DNA from: Streptomyces tropicalis | GTDB lineage: Bacteria > Actinomycetota > Actinomycetes > Streptomycetales > Streptomycetaceae | Length of the DNA stretch: 64,000 bases | Assembly: GCF_029269835.1 (NCBI RefSeq) | Contig: NZ_JARJBB010000001.1 | Span: 806,001-870,000 of the forward strand | Direction: 5' to 3' | Shown: one piece after another, positions 8,532 through 17,285 of the stretch | Layout: each line of letters begins with the position of its first letter | How positions within the stretch are numbered: position 1 is the first letter of the stretch | The notes under the pieces: generated by a model | The model's database searches: none | Told to the model about the DNA's origin: nothing | The model's input: the letters and a program-made list of their open reading frames with translations, nothing else | Translations under genes and position numbers: made by a program

Positions 8532-9599
8532 CTACGGCGGGGTGACCGGGGCCGTGGCCGCATACATGCGGGCGATCACCGCCTCGATGTCCGGCTCGCG
8601 CACCGACAGGTCCACCAGCGGGTGTTCGGCGGCGATCCGCGCCACCAGCGGTGCCGCCGACTGCGCCGCCGGGAAGGCCAGCCACTGGCGGGGGCCCTCG
8701 ACCCGCACCACACGCGCGGGCGGCGCCTCGATCGGCGGCAGCTCGCGCTCCAGGTCGACCACCAGGACGCGTTCGCTCCCGCCCGCCTCGTGCAGCCCGG
8801 CGAGCGGACCGTCGTACACCAGACGGCCGTGGTCGATGACCATGACCCGCGAGCACACCTGCTCGATGTCCTGGAGGTCGTGGGTGGTGAGCAGCACCGT
8901 GGTGCCGCGCTCGGCGTTCAGGTCCCGCAGGAACTCGCGGACCCTGGCCTTGCTGACGACGTCCAGGCCGATCGTCGGCTCGTCGAGGTACAGCACCTCC
9001 GGGTCGTGCAGCAGTGCGGCGGCGATGTCGCCGCGCATCCGCTGGCCCAGCGACAGCTGGCGCACCGGGACGTCCAGCAGGTCGCCGAGTTCGAGGAGTT
9101 CGACGCAGCGGTCGAGGTTCTCCCGGTAACGCGCCCGGGGGATGCGGTACATGCGGTGCATCAGCCGGTAGGAGTCGATGAGCGGCAGGTCCCACCACAG
9201 CGTGGTGCGCTGCCCGAACACCACCCCGATGCGCTGCGCGAGCCGGGTCCGCTCGCGTGCGGGGTCGATGCCGGCCACCCGCAGCCGGCCGCCGCTCGGC
9301 GTCAGGATGCCGGTGAGCATCTTCACCGTGGTCGACTTGCCGGCGCCGTTCGGCCCGATGTAGCCGACCATCTCGCCGCGCGCCACGGTGAAGGAGAGCG
9401 CGTCGACCGCCCGCACCTCCCGTCGCTCGCTGCGCAGAAGGCCGGTCCTGCGGCGCACCGCGAAGACCTTCTCGACCCGGTCGAGTTCGATGAACCCGCC
9501 CCCCGCCCCCGCACCGGCCGTCCTCCCGCCGTCCGCCGCCGCGTTCACCGCGTCCGCGCCGTCCGGGGTCCCCTCGCCCACCGTGCCACCGTCCACCAC
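8532..9599 (-). CDS. ABC exporter ATP-binding protein
   Basis: Single nucleotide-binding domain with Walker A (GPNGAGKST), Q-loop (VVFGQRTTLWWDLP), signature LSLGQRMRG, Walker B VLYLDEPTIGLD and H-loop TTHDLQD. The FGQRTTLWWD sequence is typical of the COG4586 subfamily that pairs with COG3694/COG4587 permeases. The open frame continues to 9755, but the domain begins only about 35 residues after the chosen GTG (9599), which has GGAAGG 8-9 nt upstream. The longer start would overlap the previous gene by 62 nt. Likely energises export through the two upstream permeases; substrate unknown. Confidence 0.88.
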   Translation of the reverse strand: MVDGGTVGEGTPDGADAVNAAADGGRTAGAGAGGGFIELDRVEKVFAVRRRTGLLRSERREVRAVDALSFTVARGEMVGYIGPNGAGKSTTVKMLTGILTPSGGRLRVAGIDPARERTRLAQRIGVVFGQRTTLWWDLPLIDSYRLMHRMYRIPRARYRENLDRCVELLELGDLLDVPVRQLSLGQRMRGDIAAALLHDPEVLYLDEPTIGLDVVSKARVREFLRDLNAERGTTVLLTTHDLQDIEQVCSRVMVIDHGRLVYDGPLAGLHEAGGSERVLVVDLERELPPIEAPPARVVRVEGPRQWLAFPAAQSAAPLVARIAAEHPLVDLSVREPDIEAVIARMYAATAPVTPP

Positions 9600-9693
9600 C
9601 GCACCGCCTTCCGTGAGTTCGCCGTCCCGCCCACCGCCCACCGTCGCCCGCCACCGCCACCCGCCGTACCGCGGAAGGGGGTACGCCCCCGGC

Positions 9694-10578
9694 TCAGCTC
9701 CCCGTGCTCCGGTACGACCGCACGCCCGCCCGCCAGGCCAGCCCCGCGAGCGCACAGCAGACCGCCGCCACCAGCGGCGGCAGGAACGCCGTCCAGGCCG
9801 GCAGGTCCAGCGGAAGCGGCCGCCCGAGCACGTACGACGCCGGCACCCAGTCGACGAAGGCGAGCGGCAGCACGAAGGTCACCCCGCGCACCAGCTCCCG
9901 CGCGAACACCGTCGGCGGGTACTGCAACAGGGTGACGCCGCCGTAGGTGAAGGCGTTCTGCACCTCGGAGGCGTCCTGCGCGGCGAACTGGAAGGCCGAG
10001 CCGCCCACGAACACCGCACCGAAGATCACCCCGCCGCTCACCACCATCACCGGCATCAACAGCACCTTCAGCGGCGTCCACGCCACGTCCACCGCGGCCA
10101 GCGCCCAGCCGAGCACCAGCAGGCCCTGGGTGATCCGGCCCAGCCGGCGCAGCGCGAACCGGTCCGCCGCCAGCTGCGCCAGCACCGGCGCGGGCCGCAG
10201 GAACAGCAGGTCCAGCGTGCCGTCCCGGACCCGGCGGCCCAGCCCCTCCACCGAGCCGACGGCGAGGTCCGCCAGCCCGAACGACGTCGCCGACAGGCCG
10301 TACAGGAAGGCGACGTCCGGCAGCGACCAGCCCGCCAGCCCGTCGACCCGCGTGAACATCAGCAGGATCGCCACGAAGTCCAGCGCGGTCGAGGCGAAGT
10401 TCCCGAACGCGGTCATCACGAAAGAGGCGCGGTACGCCATCGTCGACCGGATCCACGCCCCCGCCACCAGCCGGTACACCCGCAGGCCCTCCCGCAGCCG
10501 CCCCGGCTCCCGCCCGCCGGACCCGGCCGGCCCCAGCTCCACGGCGCCGCGCTCCCGGACGCCCCCGCGCTCACCCAC
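9694..10578 (-). CDS. ABC-2 family permease (COG3694-like)
   Basis: 294 aa with about six membrane segments after the YRLVAGAWIRSTMAYRASF amphipathic entry that is typical of ABC-2 membrane proteins of this group. The GTG start (10576-10578) overlaps the stop of the preceding permease by 8 nt, indicating translational coupling. It would form a heterodimeric channel with the 10571-11371 product, driven by the downstream ATPase. Confidence 0.85.
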   Translation of the reverse strand: MGERGGVRERGAVELGPAGSGGREPGRLREGLRVYRLVAGAWIRSTMAYRASFVMTAFGNFASTALDFVAILLMFTRVDGLAGWSLPDVAFLYGLSATSFGLADLAVGSVEGLGRRVRDGTLDLLFLRPAPVLAQLAADRFALRRLGRITQGLLVLGWALAAVDVAWTPLKVLLMPVMVVSGGVIFGAVFVGGSAFQFAAQDASEVQNAFTYGGVTLLQYPPTVFARELVRGVTFVLPLAFVDWVPASYVLGRPLPLDLPAWTAFLPPLVAAVCCALAGLAWRAGVRSYRSTGS

Positions 10579-11371
10579 CCTGGACCACCACCCGCCGCGT
10601 CGCCACCGACTGCAGCAGACGCCCCGCCAGCAGCAGCGCCACCGCCCACGCCGCCTGGAAGAGATACGTGCCGAGCGCCCCGGCCCGTCCCAGCAGCACG
10701 TCCGCCGGGGCCTGCAGCAGCGACGACCACGGCAGCACCCGCACGACGTCGCCCAGGGCGCCCGGGAAGACGTTCAGCGGCAGCAGCATCCCCGAGCAGA
10801 AGAACCCGGTGATCATCATCATCTGCAGCGCCCCCCTGCCGTCCATCAGCCAGAAGGTGCTCAGCGCCACCAGATAGCGGATCCCGAAGCTCACCAGCAT
10901 CGCCAGCAGCACCGTCCCCAGGAACGCGGTCCAGGTCAGCACGTCCGACGGCAGTGCCACCGGGAACAGCAACGACCCCAGCACGAAGGGCGCCACGCCC
11001 CGGCCCAGCAGCTGGAACACCGCCCGCCCCAGATCACCGGCCAGCCACCACAGCTGGAGGTCCGCAGGCCGGTAGAGGTCGATCGCGATGTCACCCGTAC
11101 GGATGCGCTCGATCAGCTCGTCCTCGACGCCGCCGCCCCCGATCGCCAGCGCCGCCAGGCACGCCTGCCCCAGCCACACGTATGTCACGGCTTGTGCACG
11201 GTCGTATCCACCGAGGTGCGGTCGCACGTCCCACAGCGCAAGATACGTGTACACGAGGATGAGGCCGAAAACCGTGTTGGTGAACACCCCGGCCGCCGTG
11301 GCCACCCGGTACGTCGCGTACCGTCTGAACCCCCCCGCCGCGACGGCCGCGTACAACCGTCCAGCGCCCAC
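10571..11371 (-). CDS. ABC-2 family permease (COG4587-like)
   Basis: 266 aa, six predicted membrane helices, opening GGFRRYATYRVATAAGVFTN as in the permease family paired with COG4586 ATPases. The GTG at 11371 is preceded by GGAGGG at a 7-nt spacing, which sets the start; the open frame upstream to 11635 is low-complexity and judged non-coding. First gene of a three-gene permease-permease-ATPase operon. Confidence 0.85.
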   Translation of the reverse strand: MGAGRLYAAVAAGGFRRYATYRVATAAGVFTNTVFGLILVYTYLALWDVRPHLGGYDRAQAVTYVWLGQACLAALAIGGGGVEDELIERIRTGDIAIDLYRPADLQLWWLAGDLGRAVFQLLGRGVAPFVLGSLLFPVALPSDVLTWTAFLGTVLLAMLVSFGIRYLVALSTFWLMDGRGALQMMMITGFFCSGMLLPLNVFPGALGDVVRVLPWSSLLQAPADVLLGRAGALGTYLFQAAWAVALLLAGRLLQSVATRRVVVQGG

Positions 11372-11568
11372 TCGACCGCCCTCCAGGTTCGCCGACACCG
11401 AAGCGCAGGAGCCTAGTGCGCGCACCCCCGGCGTGCCACGTATTTTCCGCACCCGGCAGCCGCCCCCGCCGGGGAACGGAACACAGGGTGCGGCAGTCTT
11501 CGACAGGGGCGCAGAAGGCGCTTGATGGCGTACGGAGACGTACGACGAAACAGGAGTCCGAGCACGAG

Positions 11569-14010
11569 ATGAGCGACGAGCCGAAGCCGCAGCAGCCGGA
11601 CGAGGGCGGGACGCCGGCGCAGTCACCGGCGGCACCCGCAGCGGGGGGCGGGCCCGCCGGGAGACCGGCCCGGACCGGAATGCGCCGGCTCCTCCCCACC
11701 TGGCGCACGGTGCTCGGCGGCGTCCTCGTCGCCGTCCTGCTGGTGGTCGGCGCCTTCTTCCTCGGCTACTCCCTGGTCAAGATCCCGCCCGCCAACGCCC
11801 TGGCCCTGAAGCAGAGCAACGTCTACCTCTACGCCGACGGCACCGAGATCGCCCGCGACGGCGAGGTCAACCGGGAGAAGGTCTCCCTCGACCAGGTCTC
11901 CGCCACGGCCCAGCACGCCGTCCTGGCCGCCGAGGACCGCGACTTCTACACCGAGTCCGCCGTCGACCCGCAGGCCATGCTGCGCGCCGCCTGGAACACC
12001 GCCACCGGCAAGGGCAGGCAGTCCGGCTCCACGATCACGCAGCAGTACGTGAAGAACTACTACCTGGGCCAGGAACAGACCGTCACCCGCAAGGTGAAGG
12101 AGTTCTTCATCTCGATCAAGCTGGACCGCACCGTGTCCAAGAACGAGATCCTCCAGGGCTACCTGAACACCAGCTACTTCGGCCGCAACGCCTACGGCAT
12201 CCAGGCAGCCGCCCAGGCCTACTACGGTGTGAAGGCCAAGGACCTCGACCCGGCCCGCGCCGCCTACCTCGCCGCCCTGGTCAACGCGCCCAGCGAGTAC
12301 GACGTCGTGTCCCACCCGGAGAACAGGGCCTCCGCCGTGGCCCGTTGGAACTACGTCCTCGACGGCATGGTCAAGCAGGGCTGGCTCGACCGCACCGAAC
12401 GGGCCGGGCTGAAGTTCCCCGTGCCGAAGGAGTCCACCGCCTCCGTCGGCATGTCCGGGCAGCGCGGCTACCTCGTCCGGATCATCCGCGACTACCTCGC
12501 CGCCAACAAGATCCTCGACGACGAGGAACTCGCCGGCGGCGGCTACCGCATCACCACCACCCTGCAGAAGGACAAGCAGGACGCCTTCGTCAAGGCCGTC
12601 GACGACCAGCTGATGTCCAAGCTGGACCCCAAGAACCGCACGGTGGACGGGTACGTGCGGGCCGGCGGCGCCGCCGTCGACCCCAAGACCGGCAAGGTCG
12701 TCGCCATGTACAACGGCGTCGACTACGTCAAGCAGTACACCCCCAACGCCACCCGGCGGGACTTCCAGGTCGGCTCCACCTTCAAGCCGTTCGTGTTCGC
12801 CGCGGCCGTGCAGAACCACTCGGAGACCGGCGACGGCCGCATGATCACCCCCAACACCGTCTACGACGGCACCAGCAGGCGCCCCGTCCAGGGCTGGAGC
12901 GGCGGCCCGTACGCCCCCGAGAACGAGGACGGGCGCTCCTACGGCGACATCACCGTCGGCAAGGCGACCGACCTCTCCGTCAACGCCGTGTACGCGCAGA
13001 TGGCCGTGGACGTCGGCCCGGAGAAGGTCGAGCAGACCGCGACCGCCCTCGGTCTCCCCGCGTCCACCCCCGACCTGACCGCCACCCCGTCCATCGCGCT
13101 CGGGCCGGCCACCGCCAGCGTCCTGGACATGGCCCAGGCCTACGCCACCCTCGCCAACCACGGCGAACGCGGCACCTTCACGATGATCGACAAGGTCACC
13201 CGGAACGGCACCGAGGTCGTCGACCTCCCCCACGGCGGCACCTCGCAGGCCGTCAGCCGCGAGGCCGCCGACACCACCACCGCCGTCCTGCAGAGCGTCG
13301 TCCAGAGCGGCACCGGCACCCCCGCCCAGGCCGTCGGCCGGCCCGCCGCGGGCAAGACCGGCACCGCCGAGGAGGACACCGCCGCCTGGTTCGCCGGCTA
13401 CACCCCCGACCTCGCCACCGTCGTCTCCGTCATGGGCCAGGACCCGGTCACCGCCGCCCACAAGTCCCTCTACGGCGCCCTCGGCCTCGCCCGCACCAAC
13501 GGCAGCGGCGCACCCACCGCCATCTGGGCCCAGTTCACCCGGGACGCCCTCAAGGACACCCCGGCCACCGACTTCGACCTCCAGATCCAGCCCGGCGCCG
13601 ACGAGACGGACCCCTCGGACCCGGCGAGCACCGACCCGTGGCAGAGTCCCGGTACCGGCTACGAGGACTACGGCGGCATGACCGACGGCGGCGACACCTA
13701 CGGCCAGGACACCGGGGGCCGCGGCACCGGCGGCCTGGACCAGGGGCAGTCCGACGGCGGCGCCGGCGGCCCCGGCAGCAGCACCGGCGGCACCCCGGCG
13801 ACCGACGGCGGCACCGGGGGCGGCACCGCGGCCGGCGGGGGCGGCACGGACGGCGGCACGCCCGGCGGCACGCCCACCCCGACCACCGGCGGCACCGCGG
13901 ACGGCGGCACCTCGGGGACCCCGGGCGGGCCCGCGGGCGGCACCACCGGGGACGGCGGCACCACGACGGGCACCGGAGGACCGTCCACCCCGCCCGCACG
14001 ACGGCAGTGA
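11569..14010 (+). CDS. Class A penicillin-binding protein (transglycosylase/transpeptidase)
   Basis: 813 aa bifunctional peptidoglycan synthase. A short cytoplasmic tail and one helix (about residues 45-68) precede the GT51 domain with AAEDRDFY (catalytic Glu122), GSTITQQYVKN and a glycine-rich FGRNAYGIQAAA block. The transpeptidase domain has S403-TF-K406, S470-V-N472 and K596-T-G-T. After about residue 670 comes a long Gly/Thr/Pro/Asp-rich tail, probably flexible in the wall. The ATG at 11569 gives the expected short N-terminus; CAGGAG lies 12 nt upstream. Divergent from the ABC operon. Confidence 0.95.
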   Translation: MSDEPKPQQPDEGGTPAQSPAAPAAGGGPAGRPARTGMRRLLPTWRTVLGGVLVAVLLVVGAFFLGYSLVKIPPANALALKQSNVYLYADGTEIARDGEVNREKVSLDQVSATAQHAVLAAEDRDFYTESAVDPQAMLRAAWNTATGKGRQSGSTITQQYVKNYYLGQEQTVTRKVKEFFISIKLDRTVSKNEILQGYLNTSYFGRNAYGIQAAAQAYYGVKAKDLDPARAAYLAALVNAPSEYDVVSHPENRASAVARWNYVLDGMVKQGWLDRTERAGLKFPVPKESTASVGMSGQRGYLVRIIRDYLAANKILDDEELAGGGYRITTTLQKDKQDAFVKAVDDQLMSKLDPKNRTVDGYVRAGGAAVDPKTGKVVAMYNGVDYVKQYTPNATRRDFQVGSTFKPFVFAAAVQNHSETGDGRMITPNTVYDGTSRRPVQGWSGGPYAPENEDGRSYGDITVGKATDLSVNAVYAQMAVDVGPEKVEQTATALGLPASTPDLTATPSIALGPATASVLDMAQAYATLANHGERGTFTMIDKVTRNGTEVVDLPHGGTSQAVSREAADTTTAVLQSVVQSGTGTPAQAVGRPAAGKTGTAEEDTAAWFAGYTPDLATVVSVMGQDPVTAAHKSLYGALGLARTNGSGAPTAIWAQFTRDALKDTPATDFDLQIQPGADETDPSDPASTDPWQSPGTGYEDYGGMTDGGDTYGQDTGGRGTGGLDQGQSDGGAGGPGSSTGGTPATDGGTGGGTAAGGGGTDGGTPGGTPTPTTGGTADGGTSGTPGGPAGGTTGDGGTTTGTGGPSTPPARRQ

Positions 14011-14062
14011 CCACCCGCGCGGCGGCCGGACCCCCGACGGCACCGGCCGCCCCTCCGGGCGG

Positions 14063-14383
14063 TCAGTGCCCGGACGTCGCCCTGAGCCCCACCACGGCGA
14101 CCAGCAGCAGCCCCACGAAGAAGACCCGGGCGGCGGTCACCGGCTCCCCCAGCAGCCACATGCCGGCCACCGCCGCACCGGCCGCCCCGATGCCCACCCA
14201 CACGCCGTAGGCGGTGCCGATGGGCAGGGAACGCGCGGCGCAGGACAGCAGGTACATGCTGGCGACGACGGCCGCCCCGGTCAGCACGCTCGGCAGCGGG
14301 CGGCTGAACCCGTCGGTGTACTTCAGCCCCACCGACCAGCCGACCTCCAGCAGGCCGGCGACGACGAGCAGAACCCAGGCCAT
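14063..14383 (-). CDS. SMR family exporter, SugE/Gdx (guanidinium) type
   Basis: 106 aa with four membrane helices; the invariant SMR glutamate is Glu13 (AGLLEVGW). GTAYGVWVGIGA and MWLLGEP are SMR hallmarks. A perfect GGAGGT sits six bases before the ATG. A guanidine-III riboswitch candidate in the leader argues for the guanidinium-exporting Gdx subgroup rather than a broad quaternary-ammonium exporter. SMR proteins act as antiparallel dimers exchanging substrate for protons. It is a single gene here, without the second SMR partner seen in paired systems. Confidence 0.88.
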   Translation of the reverse strand: MAWVLLVVAGLLEVGWSVGLKYTDGFSRPLPSVLTGAAVVASMYLLSCAARSLPIGTAYGVWVGIGAAGAAVAGMWLLGEPVTAARVFFVGLLLVAVVGLRATSGH

Positions 14384-14423
14384 GACGGCACCTCCGGGAC
14401 GACGAACGGAACACTGCACGGGT

Positions 14424-14466
14424 GCGTCGTCTTTGCCTCGGTCCCGGTACGGCGCGTCTCGTCGGG
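14424..14466 (-). promoter_or_regulatory. Guanidine-III riboswitch candidate upstream of the SMR gene
   Basis: Read on the minus strand the RNA starts CCCGACGAGACGCGCCGUAC and ends AAAGACGACGC. It follows the class-III guanidine aptamer as I remember it from Thermobifida fusca: a CCCG/CGGG outer helix around ACGAG...GCGCCGU, then a 3' segment that pairs back to GCGCCGU as a pseudoknot. The 3' arm reads ACGACGC, giving one C-A mismatch to a perfect ACGGCGC. It ends about 40 nt before the ATG, and the ribosome-binding site lies in between, fitting translational control. Confidence 0.72.
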
Positions 14467-14491
14467 TACCGCCCACGCTAGCAACAGAACG

Positions 14492-14533
14492 CCGGAGAGG
14501 GGCTGGTGACCATGGTCACCAGCCCCTCTCCGG
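14492..14533. terminator. Perfect 42-bp palindrome, bidirectional terminator
   Basis: Two 21-nt arms (14492-14512 and 14513-14533) are exact reverse complements with no spacer. It lies 15 nt beyond the GroES-like stop codon and upstream of the riboswitch-controlled SMR gene, so it probably terminates the GroES-like transcript and shields the riboswitch from read-through. Confidence 0.7.
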
Positions 14534-14548
14534 ACAGCTTCGGGACGC

Positions 14549-14905
14549 CTACAGGTACAGCCCCGTGGAGTCCTCCGACCCCTCGAACCGGTCCGCCGCG
14601 ACCGCGTGCAGGTCGCGCTCGCGCATCAGCACGTACGCGACACCCCGCACCTCGACCTCCGCACGGTCCTCCGGGTCGTACAGGACACGGTCGCCCGGCT
14701 CCACCGTCCGGACGTTCTGCCCGACCGCGACGACCTCGGCCCACGCCAGCCGGCGGCCGACCGCCGCCGTCGCGGGAATCAGGATGCCTCCGCCCGACCG
14801 GCGCTCGCCCTCGCTCGTGTCCTGCCGGACCAGCACGCGGTCGTGCAGCATCCGGATGGGGAGCTTGTCGTGGTGGGGGCTGTGCTCTCTGCTGTTGGCG
14901 CTCAC
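14549..14905 (-). CDS. GroES-like (Cpn10 family) co-chaperonin homologue
   Basis: 118 aa. MLHDRVLVRQD, the SGGGILIP mobile-loop region, and EVVAVGQNVRTVEPGDRVLYDP are the Cpn10 pattern. It differs from canonical GroES by an N-terminal extension of about 18 polar residues and by a C-terminus ending STGLYL. There is no groEL next to it, so it is a stand-alone paralogue whose partner is unclear. The GTG start at 14905 has AGGTAGG about 8 nt upstream; the internal ATG (residue 19) would also leave the whole domain. Confidence 0.8.
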   Translation of the reverse strand: MSANSREHSPHHDKLPIRMLHDRVLVRQDTSEGERRSGGGILIPATAAVGRRLAWAEVVAVGQNVRTVEPGDRVLYDPEDRAEVEVRGVAYVLMRERDLHAVAADRFEGSEDSTGLYL

Positions 14906-14958
14906 GTCTCGAACCTACCTGCCTTCGGCCCGTCCGTACGCGGCCGGGTGCCCGCTGC

Positions 14959-15288
14959 TCAGGCGCGGCGGCGCCGCAGCCCCACCACGACCAGACCGAC
15001 CACCCCGGCGGCCACCAGCGCCACCGGCACGATCCGCTCCGGACGCGGCGCACCCTCCTCGTCCACGAACTGCGCCCGCACCTCCGTCACGACCCGGTTG
15101 ACCTGCACATAGGCCCGGCCGAGGGTGTGGTCGACATGGGAGACGACCTTCGCCTTGGCGTCCCCGACGATGGTCTTGGGGTGCACCCGCACCCCGATCT
15201 CGTCCAGGGTGTCGGCCAGGACCGCGCGGCGGCGCTTGATGTCCGCCTCGATCTCAGCCGGGGTCCTGGTGTCCGCCGTGTCCGCCAC
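14959..15288 (-). CDS. DUF3618 small membrane protein
   Basis: 109 aa: an N-terminal helical segment (TRTPAEIEADIKRRRAVLAD) that defines DUF3618, a middle region, and one C-terminal helix (IVPVALVAAGVVGLVVVGL) followed by RRRRA. The GTG start (15288) is favoured because GGAGG stands seven bases before it. DUF3618 proteins are actinobacterial tail-anchored proteins of unknown role. Divergent from bcp. Confidence 0.8.
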   Translation of the reverse strand: MADTADTRTPAEIEADIKRRRAVLADTLDEIGVRVHPKTIVGDAKAKVVSHVDHTLGRAYVQVNRVVTEVRAQFVDEEGAPRPERIVPVALVAAGVVGLVVVGLRRRRA

Positions 15289-15436
15289 CGCAGCGCCTCC
15301 CATGTCAACTGATGCGTGTTCTGGACAGTCTGTCAGCTCTCGGTCCGGCCGCGCTGTCGGCACCCCCGGTTACCCTCGGACCGGGACGGCACGACAGCCG
15401 CACCGCCACCGATCCACGTACGAGGAGACCAGCCCG

Positions 15437-15904
15437 ATGACCGAGCGACTCCAGCCCGGGGACCCGGCCCCCGCCTTCACCCTCCCCGACGCCGACGGCC
15501 GGGAGGTGTCGCTGGCCGACCGCAAGGGCCGCAAGGTCATCGTCTACTTCTACCCCGCCGCCCTCACCCCCGGCTGCACCAAGCAGGCCTGCGACTTCAC
15601 CGACAACCTCGACCTGCTGGCCGGCGCCGGGTACGACGTCATCGGCATCTCCCCCGACAAGCCGGAGAAGCTGGCGAAGTTCCGCGACAAGGAGGACCTC
15701 CGGGTCACCCTCCTCGCCGACCCCGACAAGCAGGTCCTGGAGTCCTACGGCGCGTACGGCGAGAAGAAGCTCTACGGCAAGACGGTCGTCGGCGTCATCC
15801 GCTCCACGGTGGTCGTCGACGAGGAGGGCCGGGTCGAACGCGCCCTGTACAACGTCAAGGCGACGGGCCACGTAGCCAAGATCATCAAGGATCTGGGGAT
15901 CTGA
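15437..15904 (+). CDS. bcp: Thioredoxin-dependent peroxiredoxin (Bcp/PrxQ)
   Basis: 155 aa AhpC/TSA-fold peroxidase. The peroxidatic cysteine is Cys47 in TPGCTKQAC and the resolving Cys52 lies five residues later, the alpha-type 2-Cys PrxQ arrangement. It reduces hydrogen peroxide and organic hydroperoxides using thioredoxin. GAGGAG (15422-15427) precedes the ATG. A hairpin follows the gene before tRNA-Leu. Confidence 0.94.
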   Translation: MTERLQPGDPAPAFTLPDADGREVSLADRKGRKVIVYFYPAALTPGCTKQACDFTDNLDLLAGAGYDVIGISPDKPEKLAKFRDKEDLRVTLLADPDKQVLESYGAYGEKKLYGKTVVGVIRSTVVVDEEGRVERALYNVKATGHVAKIIKDLGI

Positions 15905-15923
15905 CCCCCGAAGACCCACCGGC

Positions 15924-15953
15924 GGCCCGCGCTTCCCCTCCCCGGCGCGGGCC
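15924..15953 (+). terminator. Hairpin after bcp
   Basis: GGCCCGCGC (15924-15932) pairs perfectly with 15945-15953 across a 12-nt loop, 20 nt after the bcp stop codon. Confidence 0.5.
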
Positions 15954-16047
15954 CCAACTGGCATGCACCGGCGCAGGCGTGGCGCCGGGGCGGGAGGCCG
16001 CGTCCCTTGTGGACGGACACCCCGTCCCCGATAGCATGGGTGGGCAT

Positions 16048-16130
16048 GCGGCCGTTGCTGAACGGTATAAGCAGAGGTTTTAGGTGCCTCGGGGCGTTTG
16101 CCCATGTGGGTTCGACTCCCATCGGCCGCA
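16048..16130 (+). tRNA. tRNA-Leu (UAG anticodon)
   Basis: A class II cloverleaf can be drawn. Acceptor GCGGCCG/CGGCCGC (16048-16054/16123-16129); D arm; anticodon stem 16074-16078/16086-16090 with loop TTTAGGT giving anticodon UAG at 16081-16083; a variable arm with a GGGC/GCCC stem; T loop TTCGACT. The discriminator is A16130 and CCA is not encoded. It reads leucine CUA codons, which are rare in this GC-rich genome. Confidence 0.92.
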
Positions 16131-16139
16131 CAGCGAGAG

Positions 16140-16168
16140 GGTGGGGCCGTCGTCTCGACGGCCCCACC
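16140..16168. terminator. Bidirectional hairpin between tRNA-Leu and rdgB
   Basis: A perfect 13-bp stem, 16140-16152 with 16156-16168, and a 3-nt loop. It sits 10 nt after the tRNA and 21 nt after the rdgB stop codon, so it can terminate both convergent transcripts. Confidence 0.65.
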
Positions 16169-16188
16169 GTCGTGTCCTACCCCGGGTA

Positions 16189-16791
16189 CTACCCCAGAAG
16201 CTCCCGCACCACCGGCACGAGTGCGCGGAAGGCCTTGCCGCGGTGGCTGATGGCGTTCTTCTCGTCGGGGGTCAGTTCGGCGCAGGTGCGGGTGTCGCCG
16301 TCGGGCTGGAGGATCGGGTCGTAGCCGAAGCCGCCGTTGCCGGACGGGGCGTGGCGCAGGGTGCCGGTGAGGCGGCCCTCGACCACCCGTTCGGTGCCGT
16401 CGGGCAGGGCGAGCGCCGCGGCGCAGGCGAAGTGGGCGGCGCGGTGTGCGTCGTCGATGTCGGAGAGCTGGGCGAGGAGCAGGTCGAGGTTGGCCCGGTC
16501 GTCGCCGTGGCGGCCCGCCCAGCGGGCGGAGAAGATGCCTGGGGCGCCGCCGAGGACGTCGACGCAGAGCCCGGAGTCGTCGGCGACGGCGGGCAGGCCG
16601 GTCGCTCGGGCGAGGGCGTGGGCCTTCAGCAGCGCGTTCTCGGCGAAGGTGACACCGGTCTCCTTGACGTCGGCCACGTCGGGGTAGGCGTCGGCGCCGA
16701 CGAGGTCGTGGGGCAGTCCGGCTCCGGTGAGGATCGACCGGAGTTCGGTGATCTTGCCGGCGTTGCGGGTGGCGAGGATCAGGCGGGTCAT
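16189..16791 (-). CDS. rdgB: RdgB/HAM1 XTP/dITP diphosphatase
   Basis: 200 aa, full length. The N-terminal LILATRNAGKITELRSIL and the internal VADDSGLCVDVLGG and FSARWAG motifs are those of the Ham1/ITPase family, which hydrolyses dITP, XTP and ITP to the monophosphates and keeps deaminated purines out of nucleic acids. The C-terminus carries the SHRGKAF motif. It lies in a minus-strand run with a lipoprotein gene and rph. Confidence 0.95.
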   Translation of the reverse strand: MTRLILATRNAGKITELRSILTGAGLPHDLVGADAYPDVADVKETGVTFAENALLKAHALARATGLPAVADDSGLCVDVLGGAPGIFSARWAGRHGDDRANLDLLLAQLSDIDDAHRAAHFACAAALALPDGTERVVEGRLTGTLRHAPSGNGGFGYDPILQPDGDTRTCAELTPDEKNAISHRGKAFRALVPVVRELLG

Positions 16792-16892
16792 GCGGTCCAG
16801 TATCGCGGGCGGGCTGCGGGCGCCGGGGGCCGCCCGGGGCTGCCGGGCCGCGGTGGCGGTTCTGCGGGCCCGGGGGCCGCGGGGGCCGGGTG

Positions 16893-17285
16893 CTACGGGG
16901 TGCAGACCTTGGTGAGTTCGCCGGCTGCGTCGGTGACGGGGGTGAGGTCGGGGGTCCGGTCGCCGGTGTCCAGGGCGGTGCGGACGGTGCCGGCGGCGGT
17001 GGTGAGGTGGTCGACGGCGCGGTTGACGTCGGCGTTGCGGGTGCGGTCGCCGAGGGCGCGGAGGTCCTCGTCGATGGCGGTGAGGGCGGCGTCGGCGCGG
17101 GCGGGGCCGCCGGCCGCGTTCTCGACGGCCTGCTGGAGGTCGGTGACGCCGTCGGCGACGGAGTCGGCGGTGCGGACGCAGTCGAGGGTCCGGTCGACGG
17201 CTCCGCAGCCGGTGAGCACGGCGGCGGTGAGGGCGGCGGCCGCGGCGGCGGTGCGGACGGTGCGTCGGTGGCGGTCGGCGGCCAT
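16893..17285 (-). CDS. Putative lipoprotein, helical
   Basis: 130 aa with an Arg-containing n-region, a short Ala-rich h-region and lipobox VLTGC (Cys27). The mature part is almost entirely helical, with regularly spaced Ala, Asp and Leu residues, and has two further cysteines (the third residue from the end and one near residue 37). No known domain is recognised. It sits between rdgB and rph, but spacers of 100 and about 180 nt argue for separate expression. Confidence 0.72.
   Translation of the reverse strand: MAADRHRRTVRTAAAAAALTAAVLTGCGAVDRTLDCVRTADSVADGVTDLQQAVENAAGGPARADAALTAIDEDLRALGDRTRNADVNRAVDHLTTAAGTVRTALDTGDRTPDLTPVTDAAGELTKVCTP

Noticed and set aside
7708..9129. Long + strand ORF opposite the DUF1707 and ABC ATPase genes
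   Set aside because: Antisense shadow typical of high-GC DNA; the minus-strand frames carry clear domains.
9600..9755. Longer start of the ABC ATPase
   Set aside because: It would overlap the preceding permease gene by 62 nt and adds low-complexity residues only.
14506..14533. Start codon ATG 14506 opening a + strand ORF
   Set aside because: The ATG sits in the centre of a perfect 42-bp palindrome and the frame is antisense to the GroES-like gene.
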